64,000 nucleotides of DNA. It comes from Arachnopeziza araneosa. Lineage: Eukaryota; Ascomycota; Leotiomycetes; Helotiales; Arachnopezizaceae. Location: contig QYAI01000004.1 in assembly GCA_003988855.1 (NCBI GenBank), forward strand, positions 806,001-870,000, in the 5' to 3' direction. This document shows, in pieces, positions 32,820 to 44,167 of the stretch. The notes beneath the pieces are model-generated. The model had not been told where the DNA came from and ran no database searches. It saw nothing but the letters and a program-made list of their open reading frames with translations. Both the position numbers and the translations under genes were made by a program. How positions within the stretch are numbered: position 1 is the first letter of the stretch; each line of letters opens with the position of its first letter.

Positions 32820-32950
32820 CGACACCGGAGTGATTCGAACACTCGCTCCCGAAGGAAATCTAGATATTATGTCAACAATTATTCTGTGCAAACTGTTAAG
32901 TTAACTTACAGCTTTCTAGGCTATCGCGTTAACCGCTCCGCCACAGTGCC
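32820..32950 (-). tRNA. tRNA-Ser(AGA) interrupted by a 50-nt insert
   Basis: Reading the minus strand from 32950: acceptor strand GGCACTG, A-box-like TGGCGGAGCGG, D-stem GCG/CGC, anticodon stem ATAGC with loop CTAGAAA (anticodon AGA). After the insert come variable arm TTCCTTCGGGAGC, T-arm GAGTG-TTCGAAT-CACTC, acceptor strand CGGTGTC and discriminator G, as expected for serine. A TTTT terminator follows within about 10 nt. The 3' strand of the anticodon stem is split: GCT, then 50 nt (32860-32909), then AT. Without the insert the tRNA is 81 nt, the stem is ATAGC/GCTAT and all arms pair. The gene body is clear. Whether the locus is functional or a disrupted copy is open. Confidence 0.88.
32860..32909 (-). 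other. Spliceosomal-type intron-like insert inside the tRNA-Ser
   Basis: The insert begins GTAAGTTAAC, ends TATCTAG, and has a branch-like ATTGTTGACA about 15 nt before its 3' end. At 50 nt it has exactly the size and signals of the protein-gene introns around it. It lies in the 3' strand of the anticodon stem (about positions 41/42), not after position 37 where eukaryotic tRNA-splicing endonuclease introns lie. Its ends cannot slide, because flanking and terminal bases differ. Confidence 0.75.
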
Positions 32951-34693
32951 TTGTCATATGATGAAATCTGGAACTCTTATTAAAATATATAAAGCTAACA
33001 ACAATTCGGCCATTGGCCTCGTCAGCACTAAGCTCCCTGCGGCATAGTCTCTTGAACCCATCAAAAGTTGCTTCTCTCTGAACCCTAATATCGTTTCAAA
33101 GTACATTAATCATATAGAAATGCAGTGAGATAGCCATCCTTAGTCCAGGGATCAATATCATCCCCAGTGCATTGAATATATCAAGTTCAAGACAACAGTC
33201 AGCCAGATCTCGTTAGGTAAGCAATAGTCTTATCCAAAGTACCACGGATTTCTGCCCATTGTCTTGCAAGACAGTTGCAAACCGCATTATTTATGGTGAA
33301 CAATCAGATTTGGATTTTAACAGCAGCTACTATGTAATGCCAAATATGTTACAAAATTGCCCGAAAATAGTAGTAGGTGTCATGATTACGGCCTAGGGTA
33401 GACATAAATAAGCCAAACCTGCTCCCGTAGGATCGGAGCATCGGCTTCTATGCTTCACACATAGTGATACTTTTTGAGTCTGTATTTTAGAAGTATATTT
33501 ACCTTGTGAAGATGTCGATTTGAGGATGGAAAATGGTGATTCCCGGGTAGATGAACAGAGTGAAAAGCAAATGCACATAGTAAGGGAGGCTAATTGCGAG
33601 GAAAGAAACTCAACGGCAACTCACAATGTACTTCTGATTAACATGCAGAGGATGATTCTGGTTGTTGGGTAGAACCGACTCGTGACATGACCTGACTCTT
33701 TTAGGAAAGTTGTCACTTGATCGGATTTTGCAACTGAGGAGCCGAGCCTCTTCATGTCAAGGATATGAAAGGTCTAAGCCTCTGAAGGTAAGATGAAACT
33801 TAGAAGAGAGATTGTGGACGTCCTGAGTTGAGTCGTAGGGTGATAGCACGGAACAACCTATATCTTGCGTACTGGGAAAGTTTGAAGTGTAACTCTTCAA
33901 AATATTGAGCCAGGATTCAGAGTTCGTAGAAATTATGTAGAGTCAGCTTATATCAGGCAGCTTATTCTAGGGATTGGCTACACTGCCTGGGCTGATGGCA
34001 TAGATACTCCCGGGCTCCCTCCCTCCCTTCCTTCGGTATCAGCCAGATCGGTTTAAGAATCATGACGTATGTTCTGGATACATCCAGCTACCGGCAATAT
34101 CTCTCCTTTCCCATCAGTTCTGGCGCACTCACAGGGCTTCTTATTGGATCATGCGATGCAGAGTCGGCTACTTCGGTCTTCTCTCCCCCATCAGATCATC
34201 AAGTGGGAACAGCCTCACACTCAACAGCTGCAATGATCACTCCCTTCCCGAAGAATAAGAAAAGTGTGTCGCGTGAGGTTTGTTCGTAACCTATTGACCC
34301 CATCTCGATGAGGAATAGAAGAAGCCTGGTGGCCACCCTTTCGTCTGACTCTCATCTCTACACGTGGATTATTGATTGGCTAGAAGGAACCTCCCACGCC
34401 TCCTTTGGGGGTGTTACGGGATCATGCTGATGTGGAGGGCTGAAGACAGAATTCACATTTATACTTGGCCCAAGCCAAACCCCTCCAGAAACGCTTCGTT
34501 TGGTTTGACTTGTGTCGTTCTTTTCTGCTTCCAACTTTGACGTGGTGATCCTCGAAACTTCCGAGCCCTGCCCATCACCCACGTCACTCTTCTCCATCCA
34601 TTCGACGTTTAATTCCGCTTTGGAGCTCTGATCATTTCCGACCATGCCCCGTTCCTAAATTCCCATTTCAAATTGTTTCTCCAAATTGTCGAA
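32951..34693. other. Intergenic, upstream of PPN1
   Basis: About 1.7 kb. The first part is AT-rich like the preceding desert. From about 34000 it becomes more GC-rich with a CTCCCTCCCTCCCTTCC tract (34016-34032), which fits a promoter for PPN1. Two short frames (34062-34289 plus, 34358-34645 minus) have no recognisable domain and are not called. Confidence 0.5.
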
Positions 34694-36836
34694 ATGCACC
34701 TGTATGAAATATTGTTAGCAGGTTGTCTGCTTCAGAAAACTTTTAGCACACCAGTCGGCTCTCCATCAGCCCTGCAAGCGCCATTGGAGTACCTGACGGA
34801 GAAACAAGCCTCTTCACAACGGCTGCATGGGAGGTTCCTGCACATCACAGGTGGGGTTACCATTCTCTTATCTTGTCCTCCCATTCTGATCTTATCCAGA
34901 TTTACATCCAGATCTTTTCTACAAGATTCATTCGTCTACCGAAGAGGAAGATGCATGTCATCGAGGGAAGGGCGTTGCAGGTACATATGGTGCCGAAACT
35001 ACGGATTGTGACACACCGTCTGCGCTGATAAATGCCACCTTTCAATGGATCGAGGAGAATCTCAAAGACACGATTGATTTTGTGATATGGACCGGCGATT
35101 CTGCACGACACGATAGTGACGAGGCTCTTCCCCGAACGCACAAAGAAGTTCTCGACACCAATAGATGGATCGCAAATAAGTTTGCTGAGCTTTTCAGCGA
35201 TCCCGCAGATCCAGACGCCTTAGGGATACCTATCATCTCAACTTTTGGAAATAATGACATCCTCCCACACAACATATTGCTATCAGGCCCTAATCGGTGG
35301 CTCACGGCGTATACGGACATATGGAGCAAGTTTATACCAGAAGAACAGAGACATGGTTTTGAGAGAGGTGGATGGTATTATGTGGAAGTTATTCCGAAGA
35401 AGCTCGCAGTCTTCAGCTTGAATACCCTTTACTTCTTTAATAATAACGCGGCTGTGGATGGTTGTGCGTTGAGATCAGAACCGGGATATGAGCATTTCGA
35501 ATGGCTCCGAGTACAGCTTCAGTTTATGAGAGATCGTGGAATGAAAGCAATTCTGACTGGCCATGTCCCTCCTGCGAGGACCGATAGTAAACAGCTATGG
35601 GATGAGACGTGTTGGCAAAAGTATACTCTTTGGCTACGTCAATATCGTGATGTCGTCATTGGAGGTTTATATGGACATATGAATATTGATCACTTCATGT
35701 TTCAGGACCAGAAACAGATCGATCTTGCTATTGCGGGTAGCGAATCTTCTGACGATATGGAATTTCGGGCCTTCATGGACGAAGAGCTCACGATCGAGTC
35801 TGCAAGCAGTTATTTGGAAGAGCTGCGTGATAATTGGTCTAGCCTGCCGAATCCTTCTGTTGCTTTTAAGGAAGCAGAAGTATCACAATCCGAGGATCCT
35901 GAAGCTGCTAAGAAGAAGAAACCGAAGAAGCCAAAGAAACCCAAGAAGACCAAGAAGGAAAAGATGCTGAAAAAGATGGGCGGGCCATGGGGAGAACGAT
36001 TTCAGATCACGCTAGTCAGCCCTAGCCTTGTACCAAATTACTTTCCCACACTTCGGGTCGTCGAGTACAACATCAGTGGGCTGGATCCTTCTGTAACATG
36101 GGCGAATACAAAGTCTGAAGTTTCACAAAACGTCGAGTGGCTAGCTGTCTCCGATGACGGCTCAGATTCTGTGGACAAAACAGTTGAAAATTCGGGGGAA
36201 GCATCCGCCTTGAAGAAGAAGAAGAAGAAGAAGAAGCCCAAGAAGCCCGATCTTGTCATTCCATCACCACCATCCACGGCCACACCACCTGGACCTGGCT
36301 ATTCCCCTCAAACTTTGACATTGACGAAATATACCCAATATTTCGCCAATTTAACCCACATCAACAACGACAAGTTGATATCTCCAGATGATACTGAAGA
36401 TGTTGATGCGGACAAATGGCATCAAGGGAAACACAAAGGAAAACACGCGAAAAATGAGTCGAAACCGAAAGCGTTCAAATTCCAGGTCGAATATGACACA
36501 TTTACCGACAAGGTCTACAAGATGAAGGATTTAACTGTAAACAGTTACCTGAAACTTGCTCACAGGATCGGACAGGCCAAGCCAGAGACGGGAGATGAAG
36601 TCCCATCCCTTGTTGTAGACAATAATCATCTCGAGCATGATGTTGATGACGAGGATGTTGATGACGACTCGGACGTGGAAGTCGAAAAGAAGTCTAAGAA
36701 TAAGGTTTGGTTAAGCTTCATCCGACGTGCGTTTGTGCAGACTTTAGCGGATGAAGAGCTCGATGCATTCAAGATTACGAACTCAGATTCTGGGGAGGAG
36801 AATGAGTATATCGAACTGCATGATGGGGAATTGTAA
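34694..36836 (+). CDS. PPN1: Endopolyphosphatase, calcineurin-like phosphoesterase
   Basis: Vacuolar metallo-phosphatase that cuts long polyphosphate chains internally. Exons 34694-34850 and 34900-36836 give 697 aa; splicing forms the first metal motif, ITDLHPD. The other catalytic blocks are WTGDSARHD, FGNNDILP, LTGHVPPA and YGHMNIDHF, in the correct order for the family. The N-terminal MHLYEILLAGCLL is a signal peptide or signal anchor, fitting vacuolar delivery. After the catalytic domain come two lysine tracts (near residues 350-370 and 450-460, AAG-rich) next to acidic or serine-rich segments, and an acidic region (VDDEDVDDDSDVEVE). The start at 34694 is the first ATG in frame. Confidence 0.92.
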
Positions 36837-37192
36837 AGTTGACAGTATCATTGGAGTTGGTTGGATTGCATGATTAGTGCATTGGATGGAGTTCAGTCTG
36901 CATGAATTATGATACCTCTTTGATCCTGCAATCGCAGTGCGATCATTTTGTTATATTATAGAGTTGAATTATATGAACATATATTTTTGGTCTATGGATG
37001 TGATTTTTGAGTTTCCGGTATGAGGTACCTGTATCACTAAAGTTTCTAAGACTTCCTCTCGACTTGTCAATGCCTGGTTTGCTAACCAAGAGAAGAGAAT
37101 TGGAAAAATTATTTTATTTATATCATGTTAGAGCAAGCTAGCAATATGCAAGAGATTCATACTTCGTCAACATTTCTACCGTGTCTTAACTT
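36837..37192. other. Intergenic, convergent
   Basis: AT-rich 3' flanks of PPN1 and the CorA-like gene. Nothing else is seen. Confidence 0.6.
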
Positions 37193-39105
37193 CTAGCCCA
37201 CCTTAACCATACTTTCCACTCCATCAAGACTATCATCATCCGTTTCCTCCACCCTCCGTCTTCTGGCAAACAGTGCCTTAAATCCCTTCCACATCCTCTT
37301 GACCCACGCATCTAAGCTCTCAGTAACCCACATCAACAACCTACTAAAGAAGAATAAAGCGAGAAAGCTCACGCTCATCAAGACTGCGAAGGCATACCAG
37401 TAGTCTTTAGCTGTGTATACGCCTTGTAGATCCTGGATCTGGATTGAGAAATAGGATGTCATAAGAGAGACGGGAAGGAAGAGCACCGAGAGCTTGGCGA
37501 GAAGCGTGGCAGAACGTGTAAGACGTGCTGTCGCTTCAGAGTCTTTTTGTGCGTTGATATTGAAGTACTATTGAAGTGTTTTAGCAAAGTAGAGAGAAAT
37601 TTGGAAAGAAGCACATACAGTAGAAATCAAAGCGTCTTTCTCGGCCAGGAATTCTGTAGTTTCGGACAGGATGAGTAACTGAATTCTATCACCTAAGCGT
37701 TCAAATCTCTGGCTGGCTGACGGGGCTAATTGCACCCCACGAGGACGTAAGTCACTATTGCTAACGCTGAGGCCGCTCAGAGTGCGGGGAGTCAATGTTC
37801 CATTGACCATGAGAGGTTTGGGCTCCAGGACATGTTTGATGAGACTTTTGTAGCCTTCATATAAGTTGTGGAACTGACGAACTTGACGTCCAAGAATGTG
37901 TAGGCGAGGAATGATATTGACTTTAGGGTTTGTGTCTGTTCTACGAGACTGTGACGGTTAGGTTTACTCTCTGGTTTCGGAGGTTAACTAACCATATCAT
38001 TAAAGATTTCTTTTTGCTGTAACAAGTTAGTATAGATTGCACCTGACAATTAGGTAACCTACCAAGCCGTCTAATCTCTTATGGAACATCGCTACTGTCT
38101 TGTAGACAGCACGCCAATCGTCAAAAAGATAATAGAAGATATTACTAGCTCCCTCAATTCCGGAATTTGCTGGATTTTCATCTAGAGCAAGGGATTTCCT
38201 AACGGTTTGCATGGAAATTGGATCTGCCGGATCATGGCCACATGACGAGAGCTGCGTTAAAACACTCAATGTGTTTGCACGCATAGATTTAAGGTCATGA
38301 ATGTTGGGTACCTCTCCAGGATCTTCATGGAATGATAGTACAGTATCTAAAACTGTAAGTAGGGTTGCGGAGTCGAGGAGGATCAACATACGATCGTCAC
38401 AAAGTACCAACCAGGACCACAAGCGTCTCTGATTCCCTTCATCTATAATACTCTGGTCATCCATGTCATCTGAAGTGGACTCTAGTTCATGCATCCAATT
38501 GGCTCCAATGCATAAATCTTTGAAATGTCAGTAAGTCTCACATATCAAAAGCTACGAAACATACAGCGTGGTCCAACATCAATAGACTGGTAATTGACCA
38601 TCTGCCTTGCAATTGTATAATGGCTGGCTTGATCGAGAGGATTTCGGCTTGGCGGCGTAATTCTTGGGGCATCAAGGCTCGCCGTTCCTACTTCAACATC
38701 TTCCTTTCGAAATACCTTCGATCGCCGTCCTTGTTTTTCTAGCGAATGGATGCCAGATTTAGGAGGAGTTGAGTAGATGATAGCTAACAGTCTCGGGGAG
38801 AATTTGTAATTGTTTCCTAGAAACTTAACAACATCGGTTTGAATTTGAGGTGCCCAGATGTTGCTATTCAGATTAGCGCCTGCTTAGCAGAGAAGATTGA
38901 CAACTTACATCCACCGAATAGGTCGTTCCGCAGGTGCTGGTTCCTTCAAGAGTGCCTCGACATCATCTGCGAAAACATCAAAGGCAATATGAGCTCCATC
39001 CTTTCCGAACTCGACGATAAAGTTCTTCGTCGTCTGCTTCAAAGCTCTCTCTTTGCTTAGATTGTAGACGTTCACATCGTCAAAATTCTCAAACTTTTTT
39101 GCCAT
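37193..39105 (-). CDS. CorA-like membrane protein, degenerate signature
   Basis: Seven exons (38909-39105, 38565-38863, 38392-38517, 38063-38346, 37993-38016, 37619-37948, 37193-37567), introns 44-51 nt, product 544 aa. Splicing yields coherent sequence throughout, e.g. VGPRYLCIGANWMHELES and CDDHTVLSFHEDPG. The C-terminus has a long helical region, then two membrane helices (LLAKLSVLFLPVSLMTSYF; WYAFAVLMSVSFLALFFFS) with a basic tail, the layout of CorA-type metal channels. The place of the GMN selectivity motif reads YFSI, so Mg2+ transport is doubtful. The 24-nt exon (QKEIFNDM) is small but well supported. Function unknown beyond family fold. Confidence 0.78.
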
Positions 39106-39698
39106 GGTACCTCACGACAAGGCTGGGAAAGCGGTTAATGGAGAAGTGAGGCGACATGGAGGGCAGAGCTTATATCCTTCTGTTGTGAATGCGCAAGGCT
39201 GCCGGGCTGAACGACCGTTTCGAGACGGTGGCTGCAGGTGAGACGGAGGTGGGAAAAGTTGGGGGCTGACAGTACTTGGTGTTACTAAAAAAGTGCCTGG
39301 GAAAGGACACGAGCGCCTACCGAAACACCCTGGGAAACCGCTACAGCATCGCCAACAAGGCTTTTCGACCTAAAGTAAATGTATAAACAAGGCAAACAGA
39401 AATCTTTAAAATGACTTCTCTTGTTCTACTCCATTTATGTTTTGCTGTTGTTTGGAAATAATCTTTTGACTGCAAGTTACTGCTTTGCCATCCCTTCTCT
39501 CCTACCTAGGTAGGCTCTGTGTTGCTCATCCCGTCGACGCTTATCGCTTGAGTCACGCGAAGTCTATCAGATGCTACATAAGCCATCCATCCTTCTGTCA
39601 ACATTCATGTTCTGCGATCTTGTGTTCCTGTGATACATCTCACCTTGTGCAAGTGCCACAGTCATTCAAACGTTTTTTTAGTCAACTCACACACCACG
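39106..39698. promoter_or_regulatory. Divergent intergenic region, CorA-like / GNAT
   Basis: 593 bp between two divergent start codons, with no recognised site. The T-rich tract just before 39699 is probably part of the GNAT leader. Confidence 0.45.
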
Positions 39699-40380
39699 AT
39701 GGCGTTTGAGATTGTTCAGCTTCAACGTGACGACGAGAGTATCCGATCCTATCTACAGCGGATAAAGGCTTTTAGGCTTCTAGCATTGAAAACAAGTCCT
39801 GAATCTTTCGGTTCAACATACGAGAGGGAAGTTGGCTTTACAGATCAAACCTGGTATGATCGTCTTGCAAGCCCGGAAGCAACTTATTTTGCTGCTCTTC
39901 AAGGAGATCAGATCTTATGCAACTTAACCATGATTGAATTATCTGTTAGTCCAGAGGAGTAAGTATCACTGGAACCATAAGTTTCCCCTCATTTTTAGCA
40001 AGCCTCGAATGCCTGATCGACCATATGTCTGATCGAATCTTAGATCCGTTCCATCAGCAGATCCTCGAACCCTGAGTGGTGACATTAAAAATCCTACTCA
40101 ACTTCATATTCGTATCAATGGGATGTTCACGCTTCCAGAAGCTCGCGGGAAAGGCATAGCAAAGGCGCTACTCGAGAGGGCATTGAGGTATGGTAGTGAA
40201 GCAGCGAAGAAGGATGGAAAAACATTCGTTGCTACAATTGTAGTTGATTCCGATAATCCGCCTGCTAGAGCTGTATACGAGAAATCTGGTTTCACTTACA
40301 TGCTCCAAGAGCTTGTGCCTGATGCGGTACATGAGAAGTACCACATGCTTATGAAGTTTGTACCGAGTTCGGGGATGTAA
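39699..40380 (+). CDS. GNAT-family N-acetyltransferase
   Basis: Exons 39699-39958 and 40044-40380, joined across an 85-nt intron; product 198 aa. The acetyl-CoA pyrophosphate-binding motif A is present: LPEARGKGIAKALLERAL (R-x-x-G-x-G/A type). It is followed by motif B-like VDSDNPPARAVYEKSGFTY, the usual N-x-x-A-x-x-x-Y-x-x-x-G-F. The N-terminal half (SYLQRIKAFRLLALKTSPESFG) matches GNATs of the small-molecule or N-terminal amino-acid type. Substrate cannot be predicted. The first in-frame ATG was used. Confidence 0.88.
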
Positions 40381-40853
40381 TCAGGAGTTTATTTGTTCAA
40401 GATTGTGAAAATAGACAGCTTGGAGATTCTAAAGTCACAATTCGAGGTCTTGCTCAAGTTCAAAGCCCTTATTGAAGGAGACTCTGGTTATTATCTTCCA
40501 TCCCGACAGGCGAATCAGCGCTTTCAGCTCCCCGCGGTCGTGGCGGTGCAGCTCTAGGCTTCAGCCACTTGTTCGTTTGACGAATGGTGGTGGGGTATCC
40601 CACCCCTCGACGCAAGGAAACAGGGAAATAGGGAAATAACATGAAGGCGCAGTCGAAGACTTCAGGCCTATCGCGGTTTCACTTCCTCATAGCTCGCGGA
40701 GGCGCCGTTCTTGCCACTGCGGAGACTCTTCAAGATTTCTGAGGCGCCCTCTCCTCGCAATCACAATTCAGTTCTTGACCGGAGTTCAAGTAAACAAACC
40801 GTTGCGAATCCATGGGGTCTTGAGATATCAACAGACGCGAAAGGCGATACAAC
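40381..40853. other. Intergenic
   Basis: Between the GNAT and CFEM genes, same strand. Contains a GGGAAATAGGGAAATA direct repeat near 40622-40638 and no gene. Confidence 0.5.
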
Positions 40854-41654
40854 ATGTTTTTCAAGATGCTGTCCCGCAAGCTCCAATTGACCGCAGCCTT
40901 CTCGATTCTCGCATCCTTCGCCCGCGCACAGTTCGTCGAGTCCTTACCAGACTGCGTACGAGACTGTGTCAAGAGCTCTCCGGAAGATGATTGCGATTCT
41001 GGGGATATCAAGTGTCTTTGCAGAGCCTCCGCAGGCTATTTCCTGACGGATGTTGTCATCTGTATACACAGCCAGTGCGACAATGATCTAGACAACGACT
41101 TACTCCTCACACCCCTCCAATTCGTTTGCCAAATTGCGGGCGTCCCAATACCAGAAGCTGCTGTAAAAAGTGCCGAGAATGAAGCAAGCAGCTTGGCAGC
41201 GCAGGGTACGGTGACAGTCACGATGAGTCCGAGTCCCGCTGCGACTACATCCATCTTGTCCACAGTGACGGTGACGAGTACGGTCAACGGATTGACGTTC
41301 TCAGAGATTGTTCCCATTACAATTGGAAGCGGCATCACAGCCTCTGGATCACCATCTACCATTCCAGGAGCCTCGAGTGCAATACCAACGACTTCAAATA
41401 GAGCAACAACTTCACACTCTACTATCGGTAGCACCGTCACATCCACCTCGATATCGGTAATTGCAGAATCAACAAGTAAGAGTGCGGACTCAAAGTCGAC
41501 CCGCACAGAGACAAGCCAAACCTCGAGTGCAACTTCCGGGAAGCAAACGGATAGCGCCCCTTTCACAAACACAAATGGAGGAACGAGCCGGGTACACGCC
41601 GACAATTGGTTGGGGCTGAGTGTTTTGCTGGTCATTAGTTGTATATGGTTCTAA
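40854..41654 (+). CDS. CFEM-domain GPI-anchored cell-surface protein
   Basis: Single exon, 266 aa. A signal peptide (to about FARAQ) is followed by a CFEM domain with all eight cysteines (PDC, RDC, DDC, IKCLC, VIC, SQC, FVC). The Asp in CDSGDIKCLC is at the place of the heme-iron ligand in Candida CFEM hemophores. A Ser/Thr-rich stalk of about 130 residues follows (probable O-glycosylation), then a short hydrophobic C-terminus (GLSVLLVISCIWF) after small residues, the pattern of a GPI-anchor signal. Roles in the family include heme uptake, adhesion and host interaction; which applies here is unknown. Confidence 0.92.
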   Translation: MFFKMLSRKLQLTAAFSILASFARAQFVESLPDCVRDCVKSSPEDDCDSGDIKCLCRASAGYFLTDVVICIHSQCDNDLDNDLLLTPLQFVCQIAGVPIPEAAVKSAENEASSLAAQGTVTVTMSPSPAATTSILSTVTVTSTVNGLTFSEIVPITIGSGITASGSPSTIPGASSAIPTTSNRATTSHSTIGSTVTSTSISVIAESTSKSADSKSTRTETSQTSSATSGKQTDSAPFTNTNGGTSRVHADNWLGLSVLLVISCIWF

Positions 41655-43116
41655 TCTAATAATCACGATTGTATGAATGGGCAGTAGGATAATATACCAC
41701 GGGCCCAAGTGCCCATTGCAGAGTTCCTCTACGCCAGTGATGTGGCTGCAAGCCGTTCTCTTAATCTCATCCAAGGATACACCAACCATCGACCGATACA
41801 AGCCGTCGCCCAGATCTAGTGATCTGCAAGTCTCCCAGAGCTCAAACTTGATCACGCGAGCAAATGCAACCTATGCTCTACGTCTCACGAGGGATCCAAA
41901 TCAGTTTCCAAGTTGGTGCTACTGAGGTTGCCCTCTAAGCATGGTATGGAACGCAATCCGCCATGTAACCACACATTTCCGTGACGCAGACAAACACCTC
42001 GTGCTTTGCACGCATAGATTGAAATTTTTCCAGTGAAAGCAGTTTCGTTGCGGTTCTACAACGCTCTGTTGTTGAAGTCATACTAAATGATTGATCTCAA
42101 CGAGAGGTGAGTGGCGATGACTCGGAGTGCTTGGTGTGACCCAGATCTATCCCGCCTGTAAAGTAGGCGACTCTCAGGTGCTCACTTGAATATGCAGTTC
42201 TGCCCCCTGGCATTGTAACCACTCTGACTTTGTGTGCGGGGGTGTCTTCTCTAGTACAATAAGATCACGGTTCAAGAATGTCGACAATTTCAAGTGCTAT
42301 TGCAATTGTCCAAAGAAAGATTATATCCATCTACGAGACTTATGCATAAAAAGTTCCGTGGTAGCAATGGCTAGGATATACCAACAGCGATGAACCGTCT
42401 CATGCTTTCTGCAGGAGCAGTTGCCGTCTCTAACGTCGCCGAGATCGCAGCATCGCACCACCACAAATCTCACGAGAGGAGTGTATGCAGCCCGCTCCAT
42501 CAAAAGTAGGAAAGTTACGCTATCCGGCCCTGCTTTCTTCGCGCCTTCTCGCTCTTCTCTTCAACAACACCAGCAAGCTCCCTTACGAAACGCAAGGTCG
42601 TGCAAACCCGATGCAGCATTTTAAATCTTGCAGAACATCCGCCTGACAAGCAAGACCTCAATCCATGAGAGAGACGATAATTTCAAGTCGTTGAAACAGA
42701 TCTGAAAATGACATGGAAAATTGATTATATAAACACGTGTCGAAACTTGATAATGGAGATATGCCCTTGACAGATCATGACAGTCGTAAATGGATAGGAT
42801 TTGAGTTGAACAGGTTTTAGTGTGAACTTGTCCCCTCCTGGAGGTGTTGAAGCTTTTTCTTTAAAATGCAGTTGAGTTTCGTCGTCGGGTTGTGTCGCGC
42901 CGCCTATTTGTCTGAGTAGAGGATGGAACTCCTGTGCTGCTTCCCAGTTGTGGAACGGTGCATTAAACGATGAGGAGATTGAACAGTGGTATGATTAAAA
43001 AATCAGACCTTCTTCCAAGAGCGAGGCGGTTTGACAGAAGTTGGTAACTTGAGAATCGTAACCCGAGAACCCTGATGGACACTCAATTACTCTTCATGGT
43101 CAAACGCTCAACCGTC
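41655..43116. other. Intergenic, convergent
   Basis: About 1.5 kb between the CFEM and aldolase 3' ends. Several short frames are present, none with family features. No RNA gene or repeat is recognised. Confidence 0.5.
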
Positions 43117-44167
43117 TCATGCCTTGCCAGAACTCCCACACTCATCCATCAGCCTCTCCACCTCGCTCTGGAATATCGCCATGCTATCCTCCATCAGCTT
43201 CGTAATCGGCGTGAACTCGGCCCGCTCCGCCATCATCTTCTTCCACGGATCGACCAGCTGCTTATTAACATTAATCTTCGAGATTCCATGGCCCACACAC
43301 TCCTGGAATAAGGATTGGTCAAACGCGTTCGTTCCGTGCAGCACGATCTTGACTCGGCCTTCGACCGCTCTCCGCACCTTTTCCAAGCGGTCAAACTCGA
43401 GCCAACCCCTGGGTCCCTTGACGCCGTATGCGCCGTGAATATTGCCAAAGGCCGGAGCCAGGAAATCGATGCCGGTAGCGACAAACTCCAGAGCTTGTTC
43501 CGGGGTAGTCAGGATGGCTTCCAGATCCCCAGTGTCCTTCAACCCATCCTCTCCGCCTTCGATACGTCCGGGCTCCGCCTCGGTAGCGATACCTCTCGCG
43601 TGACAATACTCTGTTAGTTCCTTGGTTAACCTCAGGTTATCTTCCTTCTCGTGGTGAGACATGTCGACCATGATGCTGTCAAAGGGGAGCGACGCGGCAT
43701 ACTTCACGAGCTCGATTTCGAGACAGTGGTCCAGGTGGAGCGCGATGGGGACGGTTGCTGTTCTGCACACGTCCGCTGCGAGGTTGACGAGGTGGGATTT
43801 GAACTGTGTGAGGGCCCAAGGAAACAGGAGGATCATTGCTGGTGACTTGCGGGCTTCTGCTGCACGGGCCGTGGCGATAATCTCTTCGAGATTGTACTAT
43901 GTTTATTTAGTAAAGTATACAATAGATTCAGAATAGACAGAATGATAGTATTTAAAGATGGACGAAATGCTCTAGTCGTTTAGAGCTCGGAAACAGCTCA
44001 ATCCTTGACAGGCTCAAGGCAATGGATGCTGTGTTGAAATTCATGCTCGACGGTTGAGAGAAGAGACTCACACAGACTACAGAGACGATCCCATATCCCC
44101 CTCTCTCTGCTGCGTCAAGAATAGCGATACTCTTGTTATTCTTGAGCTTATCTGCCGCAGAAGACAT
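43117..44167 (-). CDS. Class II (zinc) ketose-bisphosphate aldolase family protein
   Basis: Exons 44072-44167 and 43117-43896, joined across a 175-nt intron; product 291 aa. Zinc-ligand and active-site motifs are in order: HLDHCLEIELV (His/Asp), TEAEPGRIEGGED (Glu), FGNIHGAYG (His) and VLHGTNAF (His), then INVNKQL. Length and motifs fit the GatY/KbaY/FbaA family, which splits fructose- or tagatose-1,6-bisphosphate. In fungi these paralogues differ from the glycolytic Fba1, which is longer, so a role in galactitol/tagatose or another sugar pathway is possible. The intron is longer than most in this window. Confidence 0.88.

Noticed and set aside
32860..32909. Ordinary tRNA-endonuclease intron after anticodon position 37
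   Set aside because: The 3' side of the insert contains no GCTAT or equivalent to pair with ATAGC, so cutting after position 37 cannot rebuild the stem; only removal at GCT|AT does.
34358..34645. 95-codon minus-strand frame upstream of PPN1
   Set aside because: Composition looks protein-like, but there is no family match and it sits in the PPN1 promoter. Left uncalled for lack of evidence.
41655..43116. Possible small genes between the CFEM and aldolase genes
   Set aside because: Only frames under 85 codons with no domain, signal peptide or plausible splice partners.
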